Source: Prevotella sp. UBA2739
GTDB lineage: Bacteria > Bacteroidota > Bacteroidia > Bacteroidales > Bacteroidaceae
Reading direction: 5' to 3'
DNA length: 64,000 nucleotides
Assembly: GCA_002353525.1 (NCBI GenBank)
Contig: DEJV01000033.1
Location: forward strand, 1 to 64,000
Shown: piece after piece, positions 33,972 through 42,756 of the stretch
Position numbering within the stretch: position 1 is the stretch's first letter
Layout of the letters: each line of letters opens with the position of its first letter
Translations under genes and position numbers: made by a program
Notes under the pieces: model-generated
What the model saw: only the letters and a program-made list of their open reading frames with translations
What the model was told of the DNA's origin: nothing
The model's database searches: none

Positions 33972-36071
33972 ATGAGAAAACTTTTATGCTTATTGCTGAT
34001 GGCTGCCTCTATGACAGCTTCTGCCCAGCAGAAATCATGGACTGCCGATAATGGCAATGGTACCTTCACCAATCCCCTTTTCTACGATGAGTTCTCCGAC
34101 CCCGACATTCTGCGTGTGGGCGACGACTACTATCTGGCAGGCACTACCATGCACACCGTGCCCGGACTGGTAATCCTGCATTCCAAAGACCTCGTCAACT
34201 GGGAGAACATCAGCTATTGTTTCGACCGTTTTGATTTTCAGGATGACGCTTTCGCCCTGAAGAATCACAAGGAGATTTACGGACAAGGCATTTGGGCTCC
34301 CTGCATCCGCTATGCCAACGGTCAGTTTTATGTTTATTCCAATGTAAATGGCAAGGGACTGCAGTGTTACACGGCTAAGGATATCCGCGGTCCGTGGAAG
34401 CACCACAATATGCAAGGACGTATCTACGACCTCTCCGTGCTCTTCGATGACGACGGGAAGATCTACGCCATTCATGGTTACGGCGAGGTGAAATGCACCG
34501 AGCTGAAACCCGACATGAGCGGTCCCATCGACGAGACTGAGCGTACCATCATTCCCGAGGGAAATGCCGTAGGCGAAGGCCACCACATGTATAAAATCAA
34601 TGGCATGTATTATCTCATCTCCACCGACTATAAGCCCAACGGCCGCACGCTCTGCTCGCGCTCGAAGAGCATATGGGGACCGTATGAGACCGTTACCATC
34701 ACTGCCGACGAGACCTTTGGCTATCATGCCGCATCGCTTACACAGGTGCCACGTGGTGAGAAATATCGCATCGGACACGACGGTACCAAGTTCGGCATTC
34801 CACCCATCGACAAAGATGCCACTGCCTGCACCAACATCCATCAGGGTGGTATCGTACAGGACCAGAGCGGACAATGGTGGGCACTGCTCATGATGGACTT
34901 CCACTCCATCGGCCGCACCGTCACGTTGGCACCTATCACATGGAAAGACGGATGGCCCATGCTGGGACTGGAGGGCAACCTCGGACGTGCACCGCGCACT
35001 TGGCTGAAGCCCAACGTGCAGTCCGTTGCTGTATCACAGCAACAACCCTACGCCCCTTATGAGCGCAGCGAGAACTTCAATGGAAAGACGCTGGGCCGCG
35101 TGTGGCAATGGAACCACAACCCCGACGACAAGAAATGGAGCTTGAAGAAGGGTCGTCTGCGCCTGCAGTCTATGCCTGCCGAACAGCTGATGTGGGCCCG
35201 CAATACGCTGACACAACGCGTCATCGGTCCGCAGAGCATCGCTACTGTTGAGCTTTATATCAAGGGCATGAAGGACGGCGACGTGGCCGGACTGGGCAAT
35301 ATCAATGTGCCTTGCTCATGGATAGGCATTGTGATGGAGGGCAATGAGCCCCTGCTGCGGTGCTTCGAACAGGCCATCAACGACACCGTGACGCTGGGCA
35401 TCGACACCGCCAAAGGCTCCATCCATAAGGTGTGGCTGCGCATGGTGGGCGACTTCGACCACGACCGCGCCCACTACGAATACTCGCTCGATGGCACTAA
35501 CTACAAGCAACTGGGGCGCGAGATGCCACTCAGCTATCAGCTCATCTCCTTCCAGGGCTCGCGCCACGCTCTGTTTGCCTTCAACAAGAACGGAAAGAAC
35601 GGCGGCTATGCAGAATTTGACAATTTCACTGTGGAGGAGCCGATGGCCGACCGCAGCAAGAATATCCCCTACGGAAAGCCCTTCCGCATCATCAACCGGG
35701 CTACAGGCAAGCCGATGATTGCGTTAGAGCACGGACTGATTTATGATACCAACAAAAACGATAAGTCGGTGCAGACTCGTTTCCGTCTTATTGACAAAGG
35801 ACAAGGCAAGGTGAGTCTGCAATGTGCCGATGGCCGCTATGTGTTTGTGTCGGGATTCGGTATTGCCGGTGATGTGCGTCTTACTAATGATGCAGACAAG
35901 GCAGAGGTGTTCATGTGGCAAGACTATCTGAACCATGAGTTCATGCTCATGTCCATGCGCACGCATAAATATATAGGTAAGAGTCCCACCACGGGCAGTC
36001 CTTACTCAATGGACTTCACAGGTGCCGATCCTGCCCGTCGCAATGGCGCCGTGCTCTATTGGGAGGAATAA
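33972..36071 (+). CDS. GH43 glycoside hydrolase with C-terminal beta-trefoil-like domain
   Basis: A 699-residue exported enzyme (signal peptide MRKLLCLLLMAASMTASAQ; start ATG 33972 preferred over a TTG 12 bp upstream). The GH43 propeller shows Asp43 in FSDPDIL, Asp153 in IYDLSVLFDDDG and Glu202 in VGEGHHMYK as the probable catalytic triad; the second motif reads YDLS where IDPS is usual. A beta-sandwich follows (about 370-560), then a C-terminal domain from about residue 570 (FRIINRATGKPMIALEHG, CADGRYVFVSGF, THKYIGKSP) that looks like a beta-trefoil carbohydrate-binding module. Substrate is probably an arabinose- or xylose-containing polymer. It lies 36 bp after the chromate transporter gene without an obvious functional link. 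Confidence 0.88.
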   Translation: MRKLLCLLLMAASMTASAQQKSWTADNGNGTFTNPLFYDEFSDPDILRVGDDYYLAGTTMHTVPGLVILHSKDLVNWENISYCFDRFDFQDDAFALKNHKEIYGQGIWAPCIRYANGQFYVYSNVNGKGLQCYTAKDIRGPWKHHNMQGRIYDLSVLFDDDGKIYAIHGYGEVKCTELKPDMSGPIDETERTIIPEGNAVGEGHHMYKINGMYYLISTDYKPNGRTLCSRSKSIWGPYETVTITADETFGYHAASLTQVPRGEKYRIGHDGTKFGIPPIDKDATACTNIHQGGIVQDQSGQWWALLMMDFHSIGRTVTLAPITWKDGWPMLGLEGNLGRAPRTWLKPNVQSVAVSQQQPYAPYERSENFNGKTLGRVWQWNHNPDDKKWSLKKGRLRLQSMPAEQLMWARNTLTQRVIGPQSIATVELYIKGMKDGDVAGLGNINVPCSWIGIVMEGNEPLLRCFEQAINDTVTLGIDTAKGSIHKVWLRMVGDFDHDRAHYEYSLDGTNYKQLGREMPLSYQLISFQGSRHALFAFNKNGKNGGYAEFDNFTVEEPMADRSKNIPYGKPFRIINRATGKPMIALEHGLIYDTNKNDKSVQTRFRLIDKGQGKVSLQCADGRYVFVSGFGIAGDVRLTNDADKAEVFMWQDYLNHEFMLMSMRTHKYIGKSPTTGSPYSMDFTGADPARRNGAVLYWEE

Positions 36072-36079
36072 CGTTTATT

Positions 36080-36253
36080 GAGGTTTCGAAGGTGCGGAGG
36101 TACGAAGGTGCGAGGGTACGAGAATACTCTTTCCTTCGTCTGTTGCAGTACTAAAGATCTCAGCGGGCGATACTAATCTCGCACCCTCGTACCTCCGTAC
36201 CTTCGCACTCTCGGGAAATCGGCCCCTCGCAAAATCGTACCTCCGAAACTTGG
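36080..36253. repeat. large inverted repeat built of 8-bp GGTRCGAR units, copy 2
   Basis: Left arm 36080-36126 and right arm about 36168-36253 are made of the same octamers as at 2304-2432 (GGTACGAA, GGTGCGAG) and share the inner GAATACT and the outer CTCCGAAACTTG. The right arm carries an extra degenerate stretch (36210-36235). As in copy 1, it lies between convergent genes. Confidence 0.82.
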
Positions 36254-36266
36254 ATAACGTGCGTTA

Positions 36267-37604
36267 TCAAACAATCGGCAAGGAGATACCGTTGATTTTC
36301 TGGTAGATGTCCAGCGCATAGACATCGGTCATGCCGCTGATATAGTCGATCATGGCCATGATGCGCGTTTCTAGGTCAGGTGAGTCGATATGATATTGGC
36401 TACTCACACGGCCGATGAGTTGCTTGGAATGGAACTTTTCGGGATAGACGGCAGCCTGGATGAGGCTGTCCATGAGTGTTTCTATGATTTTATAACCCGA
36501 GAGTTCCACATCGAGAACAGGTTTGCTGTTGTAAATCTTCCTTATGCTTACATCACTGCAGGCGCGATAAGCCTGACAAGGCCGCTCGCTGATATGCTCA
36601 ATCAGGCTGCCTTTGAATTTCCCGTTCAGAATGTCGTGCTCGTGATCGACAAAAGCTTTCACGCACTCATGCTCCAACAGTCCGATGACACTTGCCCGCA
36701 TGTAGATCACCTTTTCGTTGTTGTCGGTAATGCCCTCGTCGATGATACGTTGCTGAATGCGATGCTGTGTGTCCTCATCAAAGAATTGAAGCAACAAGTG
36801 GGCGGTCTCCTCGTAGGTAAGAATCTTCAACTTATGCGAGTCCTCGATGTCCATGATCTCATAGCAGATATCGTCGGCTGCCTCGACAAGATATACGAGC
36901 GGGTGGCGGGCATAGCGTAAAGGCTCGCCAGGCTGTGACAGGCAAATAAGTCCCATTTCATCGGCAATTTTCTGATAAGTTTGCTGTTCGGTGGAAAAGA
37001 ACCCAAACTTACCTTTCTTGCTGGCAGCCGATGATGAGTAGGGGTATTTCACAATGCTGGCTAATGTGGAATAAGTCATGACAAAACCTCCATCCCTGCG
37101 TCCCTTGAAACGATGGGTGAGGATGCGGAAAGCATTGGCATTGCCCTCAAAGTGGGTGATGTCGTCCCAGAACTGTTCGCTGACTTGTTTCCTGAGGCTT
37201 GCGCCATCGCCTTCGGTGAAGTATGCCTGTATGGCCTTCTCACCCGAATGGCCGAACGGCGGATTGCCCAGGTCGTGGGCCAGACAAGCTGCAGAGACGA
37301 TGCTGCCAATCTGCTCGAATAGTGTCTCGCGCAGTTCCTCGTGGCGTTTCGTCAGTTCGTGTGCCACATCGTCGCCCAGCGAGCGGCCTACGCTGGCCAC
37401 CTCCAGCGAGTGGGTGAGGCGGTTGTGCACGAAGATGCTGCCCGGCAGTGGGAATACCTGCGTCTTGTTTTGCAGTCGGCGGAAGGGAGCCGAGAATATC
37501 AACCTGTCGTAGTCGCGTTTGAATTCACTACGGTCGTCATGTCGCTCGGCGTGCCGTTGCTCCTGTCCGAGCCGTTTGTTGGATATCAGTTGTTGCCAGT
37601 TCAT
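36267..37604 (-). CDS. dgt: deoxyguanosinetriphosphate triphosphohydrolase-like protein
   Basis: A 445-residue HD-domain enzyme that removes triphosphate from dNTPs. Family landmarks: FRRLQNKTQVFPLP, VHNRLTHSLEVASVGRSLG, the metal-binding H110-D111 in AACLAHDLGNPPFGHSGE, and YLVEAADDICYEIMDIED. The start at 37604 (MNWQQLISNKRLGQEQRH) is the only reasonable Met near the conserved N-terminus. It is divergent from dut, which also controls dNTP pools. The promoter TATCTTTG lies at 37617-37610, so close that the mRNA may be leaderless. Confidence 0.93.
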   Translation of the reverse strand: MNWQQLISNKRLGQEQRHAERHDDRSEFKRDYDRLIFSAPFRRLQNKTQVFPLPGSIFVHNRLTHSLEVASVGRSLGDDVAHELTKRHEELRETLFEQIGSIVSAACLAHDLGNPPFGHSGEKAIQAYFTEGDGASLRKQVSEQFWDDITHFEGNANAFRILTHRFKGRRDGGFVMTYSTLASIVKYPYSSSAASKKGKFGFFSTEQQTYQKIADEMGLICLSQPGEPLRYARHPLVYLVEAADDICYEIMDIEDSHKLKILTYEETAHLLLQFFDEDTQHRIQQRIIDEGITDNNEKVIYMRASVIGLLEHECVKAFVDHEHDILNGKFKGSLIEHISERPCQAYRACSDVSIRKIYNSKPVLDVELSGYKIIETLMDSLIQAAVYPEKFHSKQLIGRVSSQYHIDSPDLETRIMAMIDYISGMTDVYALDIYQKINGISLPIV

Positions 37605-37609
37605 GGGGA

Positions 37610-37617
37610 CAAAGATA
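37610..37617 (-). promoter_or_regulatory. -7 element overlapping the start region of dgt
   Basis: The minus strand reads TATCTTTG, ending only 5 bp before the ATG at 37604, so transcription would start at or next to the start codon. Confidence 0.5.
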
Positions 37618-37753
37618 CGCATAAGTGGGCGAAACGCAAAATTTTGGAGCGTTGAAATCGGCGAAATGTTGATTTTTCAACTCAGAGGTGAGAACAACAG
37701 ATAGGGATATAGACTTTTCCTGATAATAATTTTTCATAAAACATGGTGGGTAG

Positions 37754-37785
37754 TTTGTGAGAATAGGAAATTATATTTATCTTTG
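37754..37785 (+). promoter_or_regulatory. two-element promoter of dut
   Basis: TTTG (37754-37757), 20 bp, TATCTTTG (37778-37785), 25 bp before the dut ATG. Confidence 0.75.
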
Positions 37786-37810
37786 CATGCAAAATTAAAC
37801 ATAAAAACCC

Positions 37811-38248
37811 ATGGTAGAAATAAAAGTTGTGAACCGCGGGCATCAACAGTTGCCTGCATACGCCACCCCGCTAAGCGCAGGCATGGACCTGCGGGCCAAC
37901 CTCGACGAACCTGTGGTGTTGCATCCTCTGGAGCGCAAACTCATTAAGACGGGATTGTTTATTGCCCTGCCGCCAGGATATGAGGCACAAGTGCGGCCAC
38001 GTAGCGGACTGGCTCTGAAGCATGGCATCACGGTGCTGAACACACCAGGTACCATCGACGCCGACTATCGCGGTGAGGTAGGTGTTTGCCTGATTAATTT
38101 GTCGCAAGAAGACTTTGTGGTGAATGACGGTGAGCGCATTGCCCAAATGGTGATAGCCCGTCATGAGCAAGGCGAATTCGTCATCGTTGAGGAACTCGAC
38201 CAGACAGAGCGCGGCGAGGGCGGCTACGGGCATACGGGCGTTAAATGA
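37811..38248 (+). CDS. dut: dUTP diphosphatase
   Basis: Hydrolyses dUTP to dUMP and PPi, keeping uracil out of DNA. The 145-residue protein has all five motifs of the trimeric dUTPase: I AGMDLRA, II RPRSGLALKHG, III NTPGTIDADYRGEV with the catalytic Asp, IV GERIAQMVI, and V RGEGGYGHTG at the C-terminus. Start at 37811 after a good promoter. It heads a run of genes (TPR lipoprotein, DUF4292, EnvC-like). Heptamer repeat DNA follows its stop codon. Confidence 0.96.
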   Translation: MVEIKVVNRGHQQLPAYATPLSAGMDLRANLDEPVVLHPLERKLIKTGLFIALPPGYEAQVRPRSGLALKHGITVLNTPGTIDADYRGEVGVCLINLSQEDFVVNDGERIAQMVIARHEQGEFVIVEELDQTERGEGGYGHTGVK

Positions 38249-38250
38249 AG

Positions 38251-38285
38251 TGGCAAGAGACAAGTGAGAAGTGACAAGTGTAGAG
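38251..38285. repeat. heptamer tract AAGTGAC-type after dut
   Basis: Degenerate 7-bp units (AGAGACA, AGTGAGA, AGTGACA, AGTGTAG) fill the gap after dut and run into the possible 5' end of the TPR gene. Confidence 0.65.
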
Positions 38286-38320
38286 TGGATAAGAAATTGA
38301 GTAATAAGATTCTTTTCAGT

Positions 38321-40078
38321 GTGAGAACATGGGCCGCAGTCATGCTGGCCTTGGTGCTCGTGAGTTGCGGCCGTCAGACGGACGCAACCCATCGTCGTAA
38401 CCTGTCAACACCCATCACCCAACACCCGTCACCCCTTAGCCATAACGATGAGCTGCGCTTCAAATACTTTTATCTGGAAGCCATCACCCAACAACAAAAA
38501 GAGAACTTCGATGCTGCTTTCGACCTGTACCGTCACTGTCTGACGATTGACCCCAATGCCGCTGAGGTCTATTTTGCATTGGCAGGTTATTATGGCGCGC
38601 TGGACCAAGACTCGCTGACGGTGAAATATTTCAAGAAAGCAGCCGAACTGAGCCCTGCCAACAATACCTATATGGAGCGGCTGGCCGAGGTGTACATCAA
38701 CGAGAACCGCATCGACGATGCCATTGAGAGCTACGAAAGTCTCTACGGACAAAACAAAGACCGCTCAGACGTGCTGAGCATGCTGTTCCGTCTGTATGAG
38801 CACAAGAAAGACTACCCGAAGATGCTCTCCACGCTCAGTCGTATTGAGATGGTTGATGGTGCCAGCGAGCGACTCAGCCTGGCCCGCATGAACGTCTACG
38901 AGCAGCAAGGTAAGCAGAAAGAGGCATTGGCTGAACTGAAAAACCTCGCCCAGAAGCATCCCTACGACATGAACTACCGTGTGATGATGGGTAACTGGCT
39001 GTTGCAGAACGGCCAGAAAGAGGCTGCCTATCAGGAATATCAATATGTGCTGAGTGAGGAACCTGAAAACACCTTGGCGCAGATGTCGCTGATGGACTAT
39101 TATCAGGCTGAGGGACAGGATTCCATCGCCAGTGTGATGAAAGAGAAAATCTTGGCCAGCGACAAAACTCCTGTAGACACCAAGGTGACGCTGATGCGCC
39201 AGGTGGTGCAGGATAACGAACGTCAGGGAGGCGACTCGACGCAGGTGCTGGCAATGTTTCGCCGCATCTTGTCGCAGAAACAGACCAACAGTGACATGGC
39301 AGAACTCTGTGCGGCCTATATGAGTCTGAAGAAAATGCCCAGTGATACTATCTGCCAGGCTCTGGAGCGCGTACTCGAGATAGCGCCCGATAATGCAGGA
39401 GCCCGCATCCAACTGTTGCAGCACATTTGGGATACGAAAGACTTCGACCGCATTATCGACCTCTCGAAAACCGCTCTGCAATACAACCCTGAGGAGATGG
39501 CATTCTACTATTTCCTGGGACTGGCATACTCGCAGAAAGATATGCGCGACGAGGCTTTGGCCACCTTCCGCAAGGGCACCAGTGTCATCAACGAGCAGTC
39601 GAACCGCGACATCGCATCAGACTTTTATGCCATCATGGGCGACATTCTGCATGAAAAAGGCCTTGCCAGTGAGGCATACGCTGCCTACGACAGTTGTCTG
39701 CAATACAAGGACGACAACCTGGGCTGCCTGAACAACTATGCCTACTACTTGAGTGAGGAGAACAAAGACCTGTCAAAAGCGGAGCAGATGAGCTACCGCA
39801 CCGTGAAAGCTGAACCCGAAAACAGCACCTATCTCGACACCTATGCATGGATTCTCTTCATGCAGGGGAGATATGCTGAGGCGAAAATATATATCGACCA
39901 AGCCATCAAGAACGACTCGACCGCAAGTGTTGTGTTGCTCGAACATGGCGGCGACATCTATGCCCGCAACAACGAGATAGACAAAGCCGTTGACTATTGG
40001 CAGCAATCGCTCAATAAAGGAAACTCCAGTAAGGTTCTGATCCGTAAAATAAGGCTCAGGAAATACTTGGCGAAGTGA
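38321..40078 (+). CDS. TPR-repeat lipoprotein
   Basis: A roughly 585-residue lipoprotein with about 12 tetratricopeptide repeats (for example NFDAAFDLYRHCLTIDPNAAE, MAFYYFLGLAYSQKDMRDEA). The start is uncertain: GTG at 38321 gives a compact signal peptide MRTWAAVMLALVLVSC; TTG at 38297 or GTG at 38264 would extend it into heptamer DNA. No ATG gives a normal signal peptide. After the lipobox Cys, a linker (LSTPITQHPSPLS) is encoded by a CACCCAT-type 7-bp repeat at 38409-38436. The gene sits between dut and DUF4292/EnvC-like genes, a grouping I recall in other Bacteroidetes, which suggests a role at the cell envelope. Confidence 0.85.
   Translation: MRTWAAVMLALVLVSCGRQTDATHRRNLSTPITQHPSPLSHNDELRFKYFYLEAITQQQKENFDAAFDLYRHCLTIDPNAAEVYFALAGYYGALDQDSLTVKYFKKAAELSPANNTYMERLAEVYINENRIDDAIESYESLYGQNKDRSDVLSMLFRLYEHKKDYPKMLSTLSRIEMVDGASERLSLARMNVYEQQGKQKEALAELKNLAQKHPYDMNYRVMMGNWLLQNGQKEAAYQEYQYVLSEEPENTLAQMSLMDYYQAEGQDSIASVMKEKILASDKTPVDTKVTLMRQVVQDNERQGGDSTQVLAMFRRILSQKQTNSDMAELCAAYMSLKKMPSDTICQALERVLEIAPDNAGARIQLLQHIWDTKDFDRIIDLSKTALQYNPEEMAFYYFLGLAYSQKDMRDEALATFRKGTSVINEQSNRDIASDFYAIMGDILHEKGLASEAYAAYDSCLQYKDDNLGCLNNYAYYLSEENKDLSKAEQMSYRTVKAEPENSTYLDTYAWILFMQGRYAEAKIYIDQAIKNDSTASVVLLEHGGDIYARNNEIDKAVDYWQQSLNKGNSSKVLIRKIRLRKYLAK
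38409..38436. repeat. CACCCAT-type heptamer run inside the TPR gene
   Basis: Four exact 7-bp units: CACCCAT, CACCCAA, CACCCGT, CACCCCT, in frame, encoding a Thr/Pro/Ser linker just after the lipobox. Confidence 0.75.
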
Positions 40079-40137
40079 CAAGCTGTTCTCAGTGAGCAGT
40101 AACCAGTAAGTAAAAAATTAGTAACGAGATGATAACA

Positions 40138-41070
40138 ATGAAAAAGGTAATTATAAAGACCATGATGATGGCCGGCATACTGATGCTGGCTGCCTGTGGT
40201 ACAAAGAAGGCTGTCGTGCAAGAAAAGAAGCCCGCAGTGGATGCCTCGTCTGGGGCTACTACTCAGGTGCAGAAACCAGAAACGCCCAAGGTGAGCGCAG
40301 CCCAGCAAGCAGAGTTACAGCGCATGGATTTTCTGCATCGCGTGGCCGCCACTGCCTGTGGCAGCGAATATGTGTCGTCGAGAATCAGTCTGAACATCCA
40401 GAGTGGCTCGAAAGATATCACCGTGCCGGGTGTTATCCGCATGAAGAAAGACGACGTCATCCGCATTCACGTGCAAATACCCTTGCTGGGTAGTGAGGTG
40501 GGACGCCTGGAGTTTACCAAAGACTATGTGCTCATCATGGACCGTCTGCACAAACAGTACTTCAAAGCCGACTACAACCAAGTGGACTTCCTCAAGCGCC
40601 ACGGGTTGACATTCTGTTCGCTGCAGGCACTTTTCTGGAACGAACTGACCGTGCCGGGATATACGAAACTGACCGATGCAGCGCTGAAGAAACTGAATGT
40701 GAACTTCGGTCAGGCTTCTTCAACCCCCATTACTATGAGCGACGGCAATATGGAATATGTGTGGAATGCCGATAATTTGACGGGAAGGATTAAGGATGTG
40801 GCTGTTGCTTATGGAACCAAAACGGCTGGAAATACCAAGCTCACCGTGAAGTACGATGACTTCAAGCCGCTGGGCATGGGACAGTTCCCCGCTAAACTGG
40901 GCATTGGCATGAACACCACGGCTATCAAAGGCAAGGCCAAGAGCATGAACCTGAACATCTCGCTGAATAATCCCTCGGCAAATAGCGACTGGGAAACGCG
41001 CACGGAGATCTCGAAGAAATATAAGCAAGTGAGCGTTGACGACGTTCTTAAAATACTGATGAACCTGTGA
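40138..41070 (+). CDS. DUF4292 lipoprotein
   Basis: A 310-residue lipoprotein (MKKVIIKTMMMAGILMLAACG; ATG 40129 is an alternative start 3 codons upstream). The segment GVIRMKKDDVIRIHVQIPLLGSEVGRLEFTKD and the following DRLHKQYFKADY fit DUF4292, a family I associate with LolA/LolB-like folds, so a role in handling lipoproteins or lipids at the envelope is possible but unproven. Its stop codon overlaps the start of the EnvC-like gene (TGATG), indicating translational coupling. Confidence 0.85.
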   Translation: MKKVIIKTMMMAGILMLAACGTKKAVVQEKKPAVDASSGATTQVQKPETPKVSAAQQAELQRMDFLHRVAATACGSEYVSSRISLNIQSGSKDITVPGVIRMKKDDVIRIHVQIPLLGSEVGRLEFTKDYVLIMDRLHKQYFKADYNQVDFLKRHGLTFCSLQALFWNELTVPGYTKLTDAALKKLNVNFGQASSTPITMSDGNMEYVWNADNLTGRIKDVAVAYGTKTAGNTKLTVKYDDFKPLGMGQFPAKLGIGMNTTAIKGKAKSMNLNISLNNPSANSDWETRTEISKKYKQVSVDDVLKILMNL

Positions 41071-42752
41071 TGAGAAAACTGGCCATTTTGTTTGTAGCAC
41101 TCTTGTGTGCCCTTTCGTTTTCTGCCCAAACCCGACAGTCGGCGCAGAAAAAGAAAGCAACGGCTGCTGCCACGCAGAAGAAAACTGCCACGACGACGGC
41201 AAAGAAACGGTCGACAAGCACCGTGAAAGGAAAGACTGCGGCCAATAAGAAAGGTGCCACCAATAAAACCACGACGAAGAGAACTACGACAAAAAGGAAA
41301 CAGAAAACTCCTGTCTATACAAACGAGAATATCAAAGGGCTGCAAAACCAACGGGCTGCCATCCAAAAGAAAATCAAGGAGCAACAACGCCTGCTGAATG
41401 CCAACAAGGCTGATGTGAAGAAACGACTGAGCGACTTGCTGGTTATCAACTCTGAGATTACCACAAGAAAGAAAACCATCGACACCATTCAAAGTGACAT
41501 CCGACACATCGACGGTAACATTGAACTGCTGAAGACGCAGCTCAACACCCTTGAGGAACAGCTGAAAGACCGTAAGGCCAAGTATGTGAGGTCGATGCGC
41601 TATATGGCCCGTCACCGCAACATACAAGACCAGCTGATGTTTATCTTCAGTGCCGACAACCTGTCGCAGATGTATCGCCGCATGCGTTTCGTGCGCGAGT
41701 ACGCATCCTATCAGAAAGCACAGGGAGAATTGGTGAAGGCAAAGCAGCAGCAGATTGACGAGAAACAGAAACAGCTGAAGCAGGTGCGAGGACAGAAAAA
41801 CACTCTGCTGAACAAAGGGAAGAAAGAACAGGCAGAACTGGAAGGACAGCAGAACGAACAGCAGAAAATGGTGAACACCCTGCAGAAACAGCAGAAAACC
41901 ATACAGGCTGTGATTGACGACCAGAAGAAGAAAGATGCCGAACTGAATGCCGAAATCGACCGGCTGGTAGCTATAGAGGTGGCTAAGGCCAAGGCTCGTG
42001 CTGAGGCCGAAGCGAAGCGAAAGGCTGCCGAGGCTGCTGCCGCCAAGAAAAAACGGGAGGAGGAACTGGCGCGTAAGAAGGCTGCTGCCGAGGCTGCCGC
42101 CCGCGAGAATGCCCGTAGAATAGAGGAAGCCCGTAAAGAGGAAGCCCGTCTGAAGGCTGCCGCCCGTGAGGTGTCGAAAGCCGATGCGGCTGCCAAAGAG
42201 CGTGCCGAGCAGTTAGCCCGTGAGGCCGAGGCCAATCGTAAGGCGGCCGAGCGCAAAGCCGAGGTGGACCGCAGCCGGCATGAGAAAGAGATTTCGGAAG
42301 CAAAGAAACAGTCGAATGATGAAGTGATGTTCTCATCGGCCGACCGTAAACTGAGTGGCGGATTTGAAAATAATAAAGGGCGGTTGCCCATACCTATTAC
42401 CGGTAAATACCGTATTGTGAGCCACTACGGACAGTATCATGTGGAAGGATTGCGCAATATTACGCTCGATAATAAAGGTGTAAACATTCAGGGCCAGGCT
42501 GGGGCACAGGCTCGTGCTGTGTTCGATGGTGAGGTCAGTGCCGTATTTAGTTTCGGTGGAATGATGGTGGTCATGGTGCGTCATGGTCGTTACATCTCTG
42601 TATATTGTAATTTGCGGTCATGCAATGTGTCGAAAGGACAACACGTCAGTGCACGTCAGTCCTTGGGGGCTGTCGGTGCCGGTAATGTGCTTCAGTTCCA
42701 ATTGCGCCGTGGTACGGACAAACTGAATCCCGAGGCGTGGTTAGGGCGCTAG
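41070..42752 (+). CDS. EnvC-like coiled-coil protein with degenerate LytM domain
   Basis: A 560-residue exported protein. After the signal peptide there is a Lys/Ala/Thr-rich linker (about 20-85), then long coiled coils (about 90-250 and 290-430; the second is rich in Ala, Glu, Arg and Lys), and a C-terminal LytM/M23 domain (about 435-560). The M23 zinc ligands are replaced: the HxxxD site reads LDNKGVNI and the final HxH reads LQFQL. Such domains activate amidases instead of cutting peptidoglycan, as in E. coli EnvC and NlpD. The start at 41070 overlaps the DUF4292 stop. It is convergent with the M20 gene, with only 4 bp between stops. Confidence 0.9.
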   Translation: MRKLAILFVALLCALSFSAQTRQSAQKKKATAAATQKKTATTTAKKRSTSTVKGKTAANKKGATNKTTTKRTTTKRKQKTPVYTNENIKGLQNQRAAIQKKIKEQQRLLNANKADVKKRLSDLLVINSEITTRKKTIDTIQSDIRHIDGNIELLKTQLNTLEEQLKDRKAKYVRSMRYMARHRNIQDQLMFIFSADNLSQMYRRMRFVREYASYQKAQGELVKAKQQQIDEKQKQLKQVRGQKNTLLNKGKKEQAELEGQQNEQQKMVNTLQKQQKTIQAVIDDQKKKDAELNAEIDRLVAIEVAKAKARAEAEAKRKAAEAAAAKKKREEELARKKAAAEAAARENARRIEEARKEEARLKAAAREVSKADAAAKERAEQLAREAEANRKAAERKAEVDRSRHEKEISEAKKQSNDEVMFSSADRKLSGGFENNKGRLPIPITGKYRIVSHYGQYHVEGLRNITLDNKGVNIQGQAGAQARAVFDGEVSAVFSFGGMMVVMVRHGRYISVYCNLRSCNVSKGQHVSARQSLGAVGAGNVLQFQLRRGTDKLNPEAWLGR

Positions 42753-42756
42753 ATGC

